Source of the DNA: Puffinus mauretanicus
Taxonomy: Eukaryota > Chordata > Aves > Procellariiformes > Procellariidae
Assembly: GCA_023333565.1 (NCBI GenBank)
Contig: JAJKFH010001315.1
Coordinates: 2,270,501-2,334,500 of the forward strand
DNA length: 64,000 nt
Direction of reading: 5' to 3'
Shown one piece after another: positions 33,660 to 46,300 of the stretch. The notes beneath the pieces are model-generated. The model saw only the letters and a list, made by a program, of their open reading frames with translations, did no database searches and was not told where the DNA came from. The position numbers and the translations under genes were made by a program. How positions within the stretch are numbered: the stretch's first letter is position 1; the number at the start of each line of letters is the position of its first letter.

Positions 33660-36080
33660 TTCTCAAAATAAATGTCCATAAATGTGAAAAGAAAGGACTG
33701 ATGTGCACCAAAATTCAAAGCATGCTATTACCCTATTTTGAGTTTTGTGAAATTCCTGGTTAGTTATTGGAATTTTTGGTGTTATGTGGCATTTGAATAG
33801 ATGTAATAAGAGATGCACTAGTTTTGTGCCAACACAAAACTGTTGTTATCAGTGGCTTTCCCAGGGACCTGGGCAGGTTTTCAAAGTTGGGAGGTGCTCT
33901 CTCAACAGAATTCAGTGTTCTGTTCTCCTTTTGCAGTACTGCTTAACAGGTGCAGGTTAGTTTTTCAAAACTAACTTCTCCCTACTAGCAGAAACTCTCC
34001 TCCTCCTAAGCAGAGGAAGTTTCTTAATTAAGTCTCAGTTAATTACTCTCTTTCATCTTATTTTCTTTCTTGCTTCTGACTAACATCCAAAAAGGTATTT
34101 CCAAATCAATTTTTTTGGCGTTCCTTTCCTGGTTATCTTGTTGTGGTACTACTTCTATCTCTCTGGAAAGAGAACTTCACCCAAAAGATCAAACCTCAGT
34201 AGCCACTGCAGCTTTGTCCTGCATGCAGAGCAAACTTTGTACACATAACTTCTTTTTCTCCCGAATTTCTTAACAGGTATGTGAGTAGGAAAGATAAAGG
34301 ATGGTGCAGGAAAGGGTCATATGACCTTTTGAGTTAGGTGGGTTCATCATGGTCCTCAGCCTGCCCTCCGTGCTGTGGAGGTGTTATCTAGTGCTGGCCT
34401 GCAAGCTGTTATATCCATGTTGGTGCAGCCCTCTGCCTGTGCCAGAATGCTTTGCTGAGCAGCCCACCCTCAGGAGAATGGCCATGGTAGCTAAGGCACT
34501 GCCCTACGCTAACATGACCGCTTGGGTTCTGGACAACTCGGAGTTTAGGAAGAGAACTCAGGTCAAATGTATTTGTCTGTGTTGACAGGCTCTTTTTAGA
34601 TCATCTGAGTATTGAATGTAGAACTTTTCCATTGTGGTCAGTCCCTTAGCAACAGAATGAGTCTTCTCCAGGAGAAATGGCAGTGATTGGGAAGAGTTGT
34701 GACCTGAAACCAGTGTGTTGGAACAAATGTTCAGTATGATCAATAACTCTGAAGTCAAAAGGGCTCTAGCAGATACCAGGCTGGTTGATGTTCATTTTCA
34801 CAAGGAGAGAGCTCAGGAGGTTATGTTTAACTTAGGGTCATTTCTCTCTTTACGTACACTTTTCACGTGCATAAGGTAGCTAGAACTGGTTGTTAAGGTA
34901 ATGACAGAGATAGCTTGAATGTTTGTTACATGCCTGATACCCTTTTCCTCTGTTGTGGAGGCAGGGGAAGGGCCCTGTTTAGGCTGCTTTGCTCCCTGTT
35001 TAGACTGCTTCTGAAGCAGTTCCCTGCAAGTTAGGGAGAGCAGGTTGTGAGACCATGTGCTTTATGCTAACTGAAATATAAAATGAGTTCTAATACTTTT
35101 CCTTTGAGTCCTACAGGAGGCTTGAAATTTACTTGCCGAGAAAGAGGCTTTGATCTGCATATTTTCATAAGTATTCATAAAGAGACAGAATTAGAAGCTC
35201 CCCTTTATTCCCCTTTTCATGTATGCTGGCTTTAAAACTGTGGAATTGATTGAACTTCCAGTGAAGCTTCTTTCCAGAGATGGGCTAGACTAAAATGCAG
35301 GGTATCACAAGAAGCAAAAATGTCCTGCAGAATGCTGTTCCTCTCCACGCTCAGCTGGAGCAGTAGACTATGAGGGGATGTTGAGATTTACAGACTCCAC
35401 AGTTGCTTTCTTAATCTGCCTACATAAGCACTAGGGCTTTGATAGTAAACCAGGGCTTTAACTGTTACAAGTTCTCTATTTAGATTGAATAACAAAGCCT
35501 GTACCTGTGGAACAGATGTTCTTGATTTTGTGAGATATCCGATTCTTCAATTTTATATTTTTCCTATTCAGTTTACAGAACTAGTCAAAAGCATTTGAAA
35601 ACAGATCACCTAAAATACATCAAACCTTTTCAGCTAGCTCTATTTCTAATCTCTATAACTTACTTAGAACAGTAGTTGTTATTGGAAATAGTTCAAATCT
35701 TGGAAATAGGCAGTTTTAAGTCTAGTACCTAGATTCAAGGAGGTTTCGAATCTCAAGCAGACAAATACACAGAAAGAAAGGAGGGAGGAATGTCATAATG
35801 ACAAAGGAAGTCTGACCACATCAAAGTAGAATGTGAATGTTATCTGACTGTGCTGACTTGGTTCCTTAATAAAGAATGAATGGGGTATTGTGTCTCTAAA
35901 TTTCTCCTTCAAATATTCTGTTTACTGTGCTATACATCTGGTATTTTATCCTCCTTTTGATATTATTTCTGGGATTAATATCTATTGTATTAAATTGATG
36001 CAACCAAGTATGCTGTACTTCAATATGTTAGTATCTTCTATGTGAGATTCTTAAAGCTTTGCCAGAAATTTCTGGTGTCA
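33660..36080 (+). other. Noncoding DNA, no gene seen
   Basis: No repeat family or exon was recognised. A 21-bp tandem pair occurs at 34973-35014 (CCCTGTTTAGGCTGCTT then CCCTGTTTAGACTGCTT). ORFs at 34070-34273 and 34349-34585 have no domain signature. Confidence 0.5.
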
Positions 36081-36084
36081 CCCT

Positions 36085-36230
36085 CAGTAGATCATTTAGC
36101 TTCTTAATGCATCGGTTCCTTTCTGTTAGATGAGAAGAATATATTCTCAATCTCACAGGGTAGTTTTGGAGATGAATATAATAGAAAGTGAATGCCAAGA
36201 TTCTGAGGACCATGCCAGTACTTTAAATAA
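36085..36230 (-). mobile_element. MIR/CORE-like SINE relic, antisense
   Basis: In the plus direction it reads GATCATTTAGCTTCTTAATG, then TTCCTTTCTGTTAGATGAGA, then CTCACAGGGTAGTTTTGGAG, then CAAGATTCTGAGGACCATGC and GTACTTTAAATAAGAG. This is the reverse-complement order of a MIR-type SINE (TCTCTGTGCCTCAG..CATCTGTAAAATG..CTCACAGGGTTGTTGTGAGG). It is heavily decayed. Confidence 0.5.
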
Positions 36231-36239
36231 GAGTTGGGG

Positions 36240-39200
36240 CTTTCCTGAGAGTTATTGCCATTTTCCTAAATCTCTCTTTCTATGTAGGTAACTGAAGGGA
36301 AAATGAGGCACTACTAAATGTCATGTGTAGTTAATCTGGAGTACAGTCAGTGACTGTACTTTGGCCCAGTTTCTTTATGCTTTCCAGGGTCTCTTTCCAC
36401 TTGCAGAAGCACAGCAGACCCTCTTGTTTACTTGTTTGTTTTCTTTTGTTTTGTTTTTGCCTGAACCAATAAAATATTTAAACACAATAAAAATGTTTAT
36501 TAGAGGCAAAAAGCACAGTAACTATGTTTAAAAAAGAAATATACAAAACCACAGTGAACAAATCTTACTCCCAGGTGTTTCCTTGATGCCAGCCATGAAA
36601 GCTGGAAAAGTATTCATTATAAACTATCAGTTCTGTCAAGATCAAGGATAGATTCCTGGAGTGAGCAGCACAAAAGGCAAAATGAAAGGATCTCCTCCTC
36701 TGTTACAGATAGTTCTACATATACATATGTATATGCTGTGCATGTATGTTTGTGCATATCATGTGTAGGTTTATACACAGTCTGTATAAATCAGTAGCAC
36801 TATCATCTTCTATTGAAAATATTCACAAAAGTGTGCTCTTTGAAATGTGAATATCAAAAGAATTCTCCGTTGTGGGGTTCCCAGAATAAAAAAACTGTAG
36901 GGAGAATTTGACCAACCCACCCAAGTTAGTGCCTATTTGAACATGCAGCCTTTAATCTCCACTGAATATAGCAAGGTTACTATCTTTGATTACTATTCAG
37001 GTTCTATTTCCCAAATATGTGATGGGGGAACATGTGAGGGAAGTGTGTGTGTATGTTATGGAGGGGCTGGAGAATATCCCCCTCACCCTCTCCACCCCCC
37101 AGCCAAGAAATTCAGCATGGCATCACTAAGGTGTGCTCCTGGAATTAGTGGTTGGGGCCACTAAATAATAAGTACTTGGTATGAGGGCATTTGATTTTTA
37201 TACCTTTCAGTTCTGACTACAGTCTTTAATCTTCATTCCAAGACCTAGCAAAGCAGGAATTCACCACATGAGATAAGGCAGTAGCTTCTAGTTTCGTTAA
37301 CACACAGGCTTTGTCTCTGACATTAGCAGTCAAAGTGACTGCCTAGAGACTAGCCTGGGTAGCCTTCTCATATCAGGCTACCTCACATTGGTTGTCCTGA
37401 AAAAGAATAAGCTATCTTGTATTTATCACTAGATAATGTGATACAATTCCTTGTATATGTTCAGGAGGGTTGGGAGGTAAAAGAAAAGATGCTGAGTCGA
37501 TGGGGTAGTCAGAATTAGGAAAGGATGGGATAAGGGCTCCTGCTTTGGAGACATGACAGGTAGGATAATGGAGCAGGAGAGGTAAGAGGCTAGAGGAGGA
37601 AATGTGAGGTTGGGTATGGAGTGCTAAGGGGAGACAGTCAAGGGATATAATAAATAGATCCTCAAGGTATGAGGCTGGTAAATTCACTTTCTTAAAGAAT
37701 AATTTAGGGCTTCACCTCTCTACTCACTAGGAACCTGGGATTGCCTGCAAGAATGGTTTTGTCATTTGCTGTATTTCTGTTTTCAAGAAACTTCATTCCT
37801 CTGTGCTCTGTTGCCCTATCTACACTTTGGAGGACTCATTCAATGAGTAGATTAGGGTCCTGCCATTAGTTATACTGTCAAGTTAGTGAAGGGCTCCAGT
37901 GTAGCATCCTGGGTATTTGATGTAGCATGTAAAGTGTTGTAAGTGCTAAGTGAATAGATTTTATAAAAATGCAATGTTCGGTTTTTCTTAGTATCCAAAC
38001 TGCTCCTACACCCTGTTAGCCTCTTCTTAGGGTATGTGGAAAGAGTAGTTCCTTAATGGGCTTGCTTCAGTGTCGAAACACTTAAATTCATGCCCTGGTA
38101 TTGCTGTATCCTGCCCCCTTACTTGTGTCTATACATCTCTATACGACCACACTGTAAGTTGGATTGGTGAACTGTCCTCAGTTAAAGAAACAAACAAAGC
38201 AAGTGTCCCACCTCCATCTCAACTCAGCTATTTTAAGCCAGATCTTTGCAATGAACTAGTTTACTAAGCAGTTGTAATGGTACCACTGATAAGGTGGTGG
38301 CTGGTAACTGAGAGTGAGGGAAGAGGGATCTAAGTGTGTTTTTTGTTTTGTTTTATTTTTTGTCAGCTCTGAAACAAATGTGATACAGAACTATTTACTT
38401 AGTGCCACATAGGCAGTGTCATCTCCCTATGAGGGTATTTTAGTACCAGACCAGCTCCAGATGCTTTTGTTAATGAGCGTGGTGTTTAAAAGCAGGAAGA
38501 CTGATTTCTCTGTGCCTTGCTTAGATGTTTTCACATGGGCCACAAAGTGGTTGCACAGCAGTGCCATTCTTATCCGAGCTAAAAAAAGAGTTGGCTTCCC
38601 ATTAAGTGTCACAGAACGTCATGCCCCTAAAACTTTCATAAGATTAAAAAGGCAGCAGCAATTCTGATTTTAAAATGAGAAAAATATTTCTGAGAAGCTG
38701 ACCAATTCTTCACCTTATGTTGTTATATTGTTTGCCTTATGATATCTTCTACAGTACCTGCTTCACTTGCTTGCTTTCTAGGCCTTTGATGTTACTCAGT
38801 GTAATAATTCATAGCCATTTGTTCATAGTCAGAATTCAGTAGTTTCAGTCCAAGTCAAGATGGGACAGCTCTTTGACTCAGCCGGGCAGCCGGGATGAGT
38901 AGGGGAATAGGATCCTCAGTAACTTTGTGCTGGTGATCGTGAACATTTAACGGTTTGTGCAGAACCATGAGCTTCTTGGAACTGTCACTTGCATTATAGC
39001 TTTCAGCGGAGAAACCAGCATTTGAAAACATGGAAGGAAAAACAGCAGGTGAGAGCAGCATGGAGGAGTTTGTCCTGCCACTTCCACATGCTATACATTC
39101 TGTGGTTTACACAGGATTTCAAGCTACTGCACATTTTTTAAATAATAATGGTTACGAAGAAACTTATTCTTATACAAGTATGTAAGTATGTTAAGAATAT

Positions 39201-40930
39201 ATTTCTAAAAAAGTCATGAAACAGTAACATCTATGTTTCAGAAACAGTGAAAGCATGATTAATTGGTTAAACTCTGATCTGAGCTAATAAAAATGCCAGT
39301 AATTAATGGGAAGTAAGAGTTTTTAAAGAGTACCTGAGTGAAGTGAACAAAAGGTTAAAAAAAAAAAGTAGTAAATTTTATGGTTAGCTGATGTTTATTG
39401 TCATTGGTTCTCAAGGTAGTCTGTCCTCTCTGGTCTAATCTCACAAGTACAGCTCTTTCTGGGTCATACTCTAGTAGACACAGAAGTATTCATGCCTGAT
39501 AAGCTGGTACAGGGATTAGGGTACCACCTGCATGTATCCCTGAGGGTTTCTTCTAATGAAAATCTTCATATCTGTGCAGTAATCCCTTTCCTCTCTCTAC
39601 TCATGTGCTGCCTCACGTGACACGACATTACCTTGGCTTAGCAGGAGCATCCATGTCGGCGAAGAAGAGGTAAAGGGGAGTCCAAGTCTCTTCCCATGAC
39701 TCATTGGAGGGGAGGAGTATGCGCTGAATTCCTAATATCAGGCAGAAATCCTTTCTGAGGGAAAAGCTTGAGCGCTGCAGCCAACTTTGGCTTTTTACTT
39801 GATCTGCTAAAATATCAGATGCTATCTGAATGAGACTATCCTTCCTGATTACAACTCTTCCTTAAGCTTGAGGCTGTTGCATCCAGTTTCTTGTTCAAAA
39901 ATAATTTTTGGGACTTCTGTGCATACTTGTGGGAGGAGATTGGTTTCATTTAAACATTGTCAGTTAGTGGAGCTGTAGAAATAAAATACAGTGCTGAGCA
40001 AATCAAAGTTTGGGATCTCAGAGTGAAATAGGTCATGGTAAAATAAAGCAACAGAAATTGTGTAATCTACCATCTCCTGTGCCTGCCTCATTTTCTGTAG
40101 AGCACTGCTGAATGTGTTAATTTTCAGCCTGAGCTGGCAGTCTCTCGTATCTGTTAATAAACCTCAAAGCCTTGAATATAGTGGCTAGTTTTTTTCAAGA
40201 TACTGCTGGTTGTGTTTGTGCTCCAGGACACAGGCATTCCCAGCTTAACTGGGAGTCGGAATGCAATGTGATGCACAGTCCCCTCATCCACCTGGATTCT
40301 CTTTGCAAAGGAGATCTGGTGCACAAGGAGGGAGGAAGCTCCTACTGTTCCGGTAGGTCCCTTGGGACAAATAGGTCTGGACGACTGGGGAGACTAGGCC
40401 TGAGCACAGATACAGGCACCTGCCCCTTGGTCTCATCTTACAAGCAGAAACACTGCTGTTGATCGAGTCCCATTGACTGCTGTGGATGCCAGTTTACAGC
40501 TGAAAATTTGACATTATATTTCTGTTTATTTGTGTAAAGCACACATGAGAACCATGAGTGCTTTTAAGATAATGGAAATTGTGGTCCAGCACTGGTTTGC
40601 AACAAATTGGGGTACAAATTTAGGGAACAGGGAGAGGCAAGTAGTTGGACTTTTGCAGCTTAAGGAGTTGCTGCTAATTGCTCATGTGCATACTTCTAAC
40701 CTACTGCAATTCCAAGGTAAGAGGTATTACATATTAGAATGTCATGATTCAAACTAACAACCAGTTTAAAGTAATCTACTTTCCTCTGAATAGCAGAAGT
40801 ATGCTGTAGTGCGTTAATACAGTTCATCTAGTAAGCGGGAATTTGTTAAGCTGCGCTAACTGTAGTTTGCAGTCATCTGTCCATACCCTGATTTGCCACT
40901 TTGGGCACTCATTGTTTCCATCATGTTTCC
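36240..40930 (+). other. Noncoding DNA with one weak exon candidate
   Basis: No CR1 or other element was recognised. A purine-rich tract occupies about 37455-37680. A possible 126-bp exon at 40227-40352 has acceptor-like and donor-like flanks and one open frame, but I do not recognise the peptide and do not call it a gene. Confidence 0.45.
37455..37680 (+). repeat. Purine-rich tract
   Basis: The plus strand is strongly biased to A and G for about 220 bp (for example GGAGGGTTGGGAGG, GGAGCAGGAGAGG, GAGGAGGAAATG). The minus-strand ORF through it (37412-37687) is Ser/Leu/Pro-rich as this composition forces. Confidence 0.5.
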
Positions 40931-40933
40931 TCT

Positions 40934-41152
40934 GGATAATAGGAAAAATTTCTTCACCAAAAGGGTTGTCAAGCACTGGAACAGGCTGCCCAGGGAAGTG
41001 GTTGAGTCGCCATCCCTGGAGGTATTTAAAAGACATGTAGATGTGGCACTTTGTTAAGGACATGGTTTAGTGGTGGACTTGGCAGTGTTAGGTTAACAGT
41101 TGGGCTTGATGGTCTTAAAGGTCTTTTCCAACCTAAATGATTCTATGATTCA
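40934..41152 (+). mobile_element. CR1 LINE 3' end, 5'-truncated
   Basis: This is a typical bird CR1 tail. It starts TAGGAAAAATTTCTTCACC, then has ACTGGAACAGGCTGCCCAGG, GAGTCGCCATCCCTGGAGG, GGTCTTTTCCAACCTAAATG, and ends with the CR1 terminal motif ATTCTATGATTC. It holds the last part of ORF2 (the [12 protein letters not shown] type segment) and the 3' UTR, with substitutions and frame breaks, so it is dead. CR1 inserts without long target duplications and is normally 5'-truncated, as here. Confidence 0.95.
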
Positions 41153-41159
41153 TCAGATC

Positions 41160-43155
41160 TTGGGAATAATCACTCCCTACAAAGCAGCGCTCAGTTAAGA
41201 AACATTTTAAGAAAGGGATTTCTAGGCTTGATTTCAGGCAGTTGCACTATTCATCAGTATTGGACATTTCAGTACCGAAGAGCTGGCTGGCAGCATAGTA
41301 TAGTAACAGCACAATTCAAACAGATGATTATTACAGTTAAAGTGTGATGATAACATCTGTGAAAATGTAACCAACCCATCAAGGAACATGCAGAATTGAA
41401 GTGAACAGTTGCACTGGCAATAGAGACTAGTGATCATAAATCATCTAGCAGCCTAAGTATAGACAAAGCTGAGGATCTGAAAAGCATCCCGAGTGCATGT
41501 GGGAGTCTTCATTTTCCCTTTCTGCTCTCCTGTCACCTTCTCCATTATTGGCTGCTGAGGAAGTAGAATTCTTCCTCTGGGTTTGTTGTGACAACATCTC
41601 AGAGAGTTTACAAAATTACTTGTGGTGTGAATCTTGTCACCTTGCTTGACAATTTTCTTGCCTCTTTATAATGCTCTGTGGGGTAATGTAAACTATATTT
41701 GAGTGGTTCTCACTTTGGAGAACGTTTGCCTTACGGGGGTATGTAAAGGCAGGAGACAAAAAAAAAAATAATAAATGAAAGGCACAGCAGCCTGACCAGC
41801 AGTGGTGGGTGGGAAGGGGGAGGCTGCATTACTTTCTTAAACTGTATTTGGATATAAGTGTGGCCTGGGAGCTGCTGAACACTGGCAAATGCATCATTAA
41901 TAGCAGCATGTGATTGAAAACTCATTTTATCTGCAAACCAATTTCTTGTAATCATTCTGTCTAATTTTACTACACTACATTGGCTGAAGGATGCAATGGA
42001 GGGGAATTGCAGCACAATGCAAGTTTTCTCAGTTATCACAGTACTTGTGGGGGGGAATGGTGGCAATGCCATGTATTTGAGTTGTTCATGTTTAAACCTA
42101 TAGCTTGACTCTCCCTGTGCCACCGTTCTCCTTCATTAAGAGGATTTTTTGGCGATTTCTCCTTATGCCAGAGCCATCACCATTGTTTGAGGCTGCTCTA
42201 CTGTGGAGGTAAACTACAGAGGAGAAAGAGGGTGGATACCTAACCTCACATTCTGACTCCATGCTGTCCTAGGTGCAAATTATTTGAATGGAGGTTTTCC
42301 TCCATAACAACATGTGGGTCTGAGGAGTAATTTGCATCTCATTATTTCAGTCAAGAGAGTTGAGGAAGGTATTGAGAGATGGAGATTTTAGAAAGGAGTT
42401 ATTTTGTGAAGTGGCATTGATGGTTCTGCAAGAAGGATCCAGTGAATACAGATTATAAATCTCTTTGAGTAAAAGGGGCTTGTGAAAATAGTATAAGTAG
42501 ACAAATTAAGAAAAAATTCTGATTCTGCATTGTGGATTGTTTTTTCTCAGGAAATTGGTTAACAAAATTTGAAAATCTGCATCTGTTATGATGGTTTAAA
42601 AAAATTATGAAAATCTAAATTCTGAAACTCATTTATTTTCTGACTAGCTTGAGAGTGGGTTGACTTGTACAGTAATACAGAACTCAACATGAATAAAGTA
42701 GATAGAAAGTATTTGGTAAAATAAGCCCCTTGAATGAAATGAGAATTCATATCCATAAAATTAAATGGTAAGATTTTTCATCTGCTCACTCTGCAATGTA
42801 TCTAAAATCAACACCCTGCTCTTGAAGTTCTATTTACTAGTGTATCTTTGAAGAAATGTGAGCAAATAACTAAAAGTTTATTTGTTTTGAACTGAAGAAT
42901 GCTGTATTTGGCTACACCCACAATTCTGCAGTAAGAGCTGTGGCCAAAGCCTTTTGCCTACAGCTGGTGGACAATACCTTTATTCTAACTGATGTAAGTT
43001 ACAGACTACCTCCCAAAGGCTGGGACTCCAAACATCCTTCATGTATATTTACAAACAAAATAGATGTGAGCTCAATTAAATTGTTAGTAATACTTCTGCA
43101 CTTCCCCAAAATTCTTGTTCACATGTCTAGCATGTTAAAAAGGTTGTGTCAGCCA
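41160..43155 (+). other. Sequence between two CR1 copies, no gene seen
   Basis: The minus-strand ORF 41731-42123 (130 codons) ends in a Phe/Leu/Pro-rich tail through an A-rich run and a G-rich patch, and looks accidental. The part at 41880-41990 has several TAAT/ATTA words. Nothing else was recognised. Confidence 0.45.
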
Positions 43156-43160
43156 TTGAA

Positions 43161-43375
43161 AGAAATTAGGAAAAATTTCTTTACTGAAAGAGTGGTCAGG
43201 CCTTGGAACAGGCTGCCCAGGGAGGTGGTGGAGTCACCATCCCTGGAAGTATTTAAAAGACGCGTAGGTGAGGCGCTTAGGGACATGGTGTAGTGGGCAT
43301 GGTGGTGCTGGGTTGACGGTTGGACTCGATGATCTTGGAGGTCTTTTCCAACCTAAATGATTCTATTCTATGATT
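43161..43375 (+). mobile_element. CR1 LINE 3' end, 5'-truncated
   Basis: Second CR1 tail in the same orientation: TTAGGAAAAATTTCTTTACT, TTGGAACAGGCTGCCCAGGG, GTGGAGTCACCATCCCTGGA, GGTCTTTTCCAACCTAAATG, then ATTCTATTCTATGATT. The plus frame ending at 43293 still reads as the C-terminal end of the CR1 ORF2 protein ([20 protein letters not shown] type). It is better preserved than the copy at 40934 and therefore probably younger. Both copies are truncated at almost the same consensus position. Confidence 0.95.
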
Positions 43376-43379
43376 GTTT

Positions 43380-46300
43380 TATGTCTATTTGAACTCTCTT
43401 TGCCTTTTCTTGTTCATTTTCTTTGCTTCAGTCTATCTAAAGTCATATAGCCAAGATCTTTGCAGCATTCAGCACAATGCTCTGGGAATGTGCATGAAGT
43501 GGAAAGGATTCCTTAGTATCTGTGGATGGAGTAACTGTATGGAAGGTAAGATGTACATCTTGGAGCAGAAGAGTTTTTTACCTGGAACATTTTTCATCCT
43601 GATCCCTTTTCTCTCCAATTTAAGTTCCACTTCTAAGTACAGTTTCAATACCCTTTATTAAGACGTCAATAAATGGGCCATTTTTAAGACAAGAACTATA
43701 CTAGTTGTCTTATTTGCTTCAGCATAGTTCAAGCCCCGTATCCTTTAAGAGGAGAGGGCCAAATGACAAATGAGCATCTCCGGAGGAACACAATGCATTC
43801 TGAGCCCTGGCATCGCCTGTGAAAATCCCAGCAAAACTTAGTTTTGGGGAAGCTGGCAGGTAGCTCAATAGTGCTCTTTCCGTCCTTCAAGTTCATTGAT
43901 ACTGCTGTGCTAGATTTATAGTTGTCTAGTGGAGGAGATGTACCAGAATGGAGAGGAGGGAAGTAAATAAAATGTGATGGTGTCCGTCTCTGCACCAGAA
44001 GAAATTTCCTTGTGGTAGGTCATACCATCCAAAAATCTTACTGCAAAACAGTGTTTCTGCCTTGCCTGTATACATGAATTTCTCAGAAGGTATTTACAGC
44101 AGTGTAGAGACACTATATTTTTGTGTTGCTGTTCTGCTCTCTCCACTTTTTCCCCCATAATTTCATGGAATTTCTTGGTGGATCTCAGGATACACATTGA
44201 GTTTTTAAATACTGAGATTCACCTTAAATATTAGGAAGAGTAGGACAGAGGGTAATTCTAAAAGAACAGAAGGATAAAAATTGTAATTTTTCCTGTGTGT
44301 GGAAATATGTGGGAGTGCTCATCTGCTCAGTACCTTTTTTTCAGAGGGGAACACATTTCTTGATACCCTTTTTTTGCTTTTAAACAGCTGCTTTCATGAG
44401 CAAGGGTACAGACTTAGCTATCTTATCTTTCAGATAGGCAAACACAATGCTTTTGTTGTTACTAAGGAAAAGAGAGCCAAAGATACTCAAGTAACTGGGT
44501 AAAAATGAAATAACTCCTGGGAAACAAAATGCGTAGTTAAAAATAAATTCATTGTGAAAAGTTCTCCAAAAGGATCTTTTCAAGTTTATGGCAGAGAATG
44601 AATCTGTATCCTAAAAAAGAATAAAGTCAGCAATTGTATGCACTTTTCATGACTCTCATGTAAAACCTGGCAAACAGATTATTTGTTGGCTTAGTAGATT
44701 AGACATGAGGGCTTCTGTAAATTAAAAACAAAAGCAGCTTTGGAATGTATTTCACTGTCTCAGTTGGAAAACAAAGATCGCTTTCCCTCCACCCCTTCTT
44801 TTCCTTAGGATAATTAAAAATAAAAAAGTGTGCAGAGCCATATAAATAAAACAAGGGCTGAGATGAAAAAAAAAAAAAGAAAATCTTCCTTCAAAGAGAT
44901 GTCAGCAATCACAGTTTTCATTTGTCTGTGCCAAGAAATGTGCTTATATGTAGGTCTGAATGTAGTTTATTCTTGACTATTTATGGAAGTTATGCTCTTA
45001 GAGACCTTAATATGTAATAAAAAAAAAGGAAAATCCTTAATTACAATCTGTTTTAAATGATGCTTAACTTAAAAGCTTTCAAATACTCCTCCAAGCATTA
45101 CACAATGTTCCACTGTCTTCCTTTTCTAGCATTCCTTACCGGTACAAATACATTAAACTTTATGCTCTAATTATATAGGATTTTGTTGTAATTTACTTCA
45201 AAAAGGTGTGAATGCATTCTTCATGGGCAAAATATGTTACTTCGAATTTCTGAAAAACCCCTTTGGCTATACAATTTCTCCTCAAGTTTGTAACCTAGAA
45301 GAGAGCACAGTTTGTAGTAAAGAACATAGAATACATTTAAAATACAGCTCACTTTTAAAAATCATTCAAGAAAGAGGAAAAACACACAGTCCAGGAGTGT
45401 GAGTGTCTAAGGACAGCCCAGAATTGTGCCTTGACATGTTATACAATTATTTACTTTTCTATTAAGTGAAAAATTTAGAAATTGATATAACTCACAAAAT
45501 TTTCTGACCAGGAGCTACAGAATAACTCCTTAAGAGACGCTTGCCTAACACACAAGTTTCTGATTGTACTGAATGCTTTTGTCAATGTTTATTCTTTCCC
45601 TTTTATTTTGTGGTAGCTTCTTTCTGTGTTTCTCCATCTCTTTGTTTCTTTTCTCATATTTAATTTTGGGCTGAGTCTTGTCAGACTTGGGTGGTGGGAG
45701 GATGACAAGTCAAAGGAAGTATAAGGCTCCCAGGGAGTAGTCTTTGCTCAGTCATAGAAGCAGCTCAAAACTACATTCCTTTTCCAAAAATTGCAGAATT
45801 TCCTCTGGTGCCCCATTCTGCCATGCTTATTCAGCTTGAGAAGAGGATGTGGAGGAAAGAAGAATAACTGAGGAGTGATACTGTCCCCCCGGAAGCCATT
45901 ATCTACCATATCTACTACCCCCTGGTAGCTGTTATGTATAGCCACATGCTGGCCCATGTTCCCATCTTGCAAGCAGTGATGACTGAACGTGTGTGTTTTC
46001 CTTAATAGTCTTTGACAGGATGCTTCTGCAGGACATCAGATGCAGTGCATTGCTATACTGCTTTTGTTACCTGGCGATTTGCAGAATTTACTTATAGTTC
46101 TCAACATAATCCAAATCAATTTGAGACTCATTTACTGCTTGTGGAAAGCGGAATGCCAAGTGGGGAAAATGAAGTCCTCAAAAGGCATGTGGAAATCTAA
46201 CGGACACAAATGAACAGTTTGCTGGCATCTATACAGATTTCATGTGTGGCACCATTGTTTCCTCCCACTCTTTCAGGACTTTATAGAGAGCGCAACCAAA

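Noticed and set aside
41731..42123. 130-codon minus-strand ORF
   Set aside because: It crosses a G-rich patch and an A run that produce Pro-rich and Phe-rich segments. No domain was recognised; probably chance.
43731..44197. Overlapping minus-strand ORFs of 88 and 93 codons
   Set aside because: They overlap each other in different frames, have no domain signature and lack splice or promoter context.
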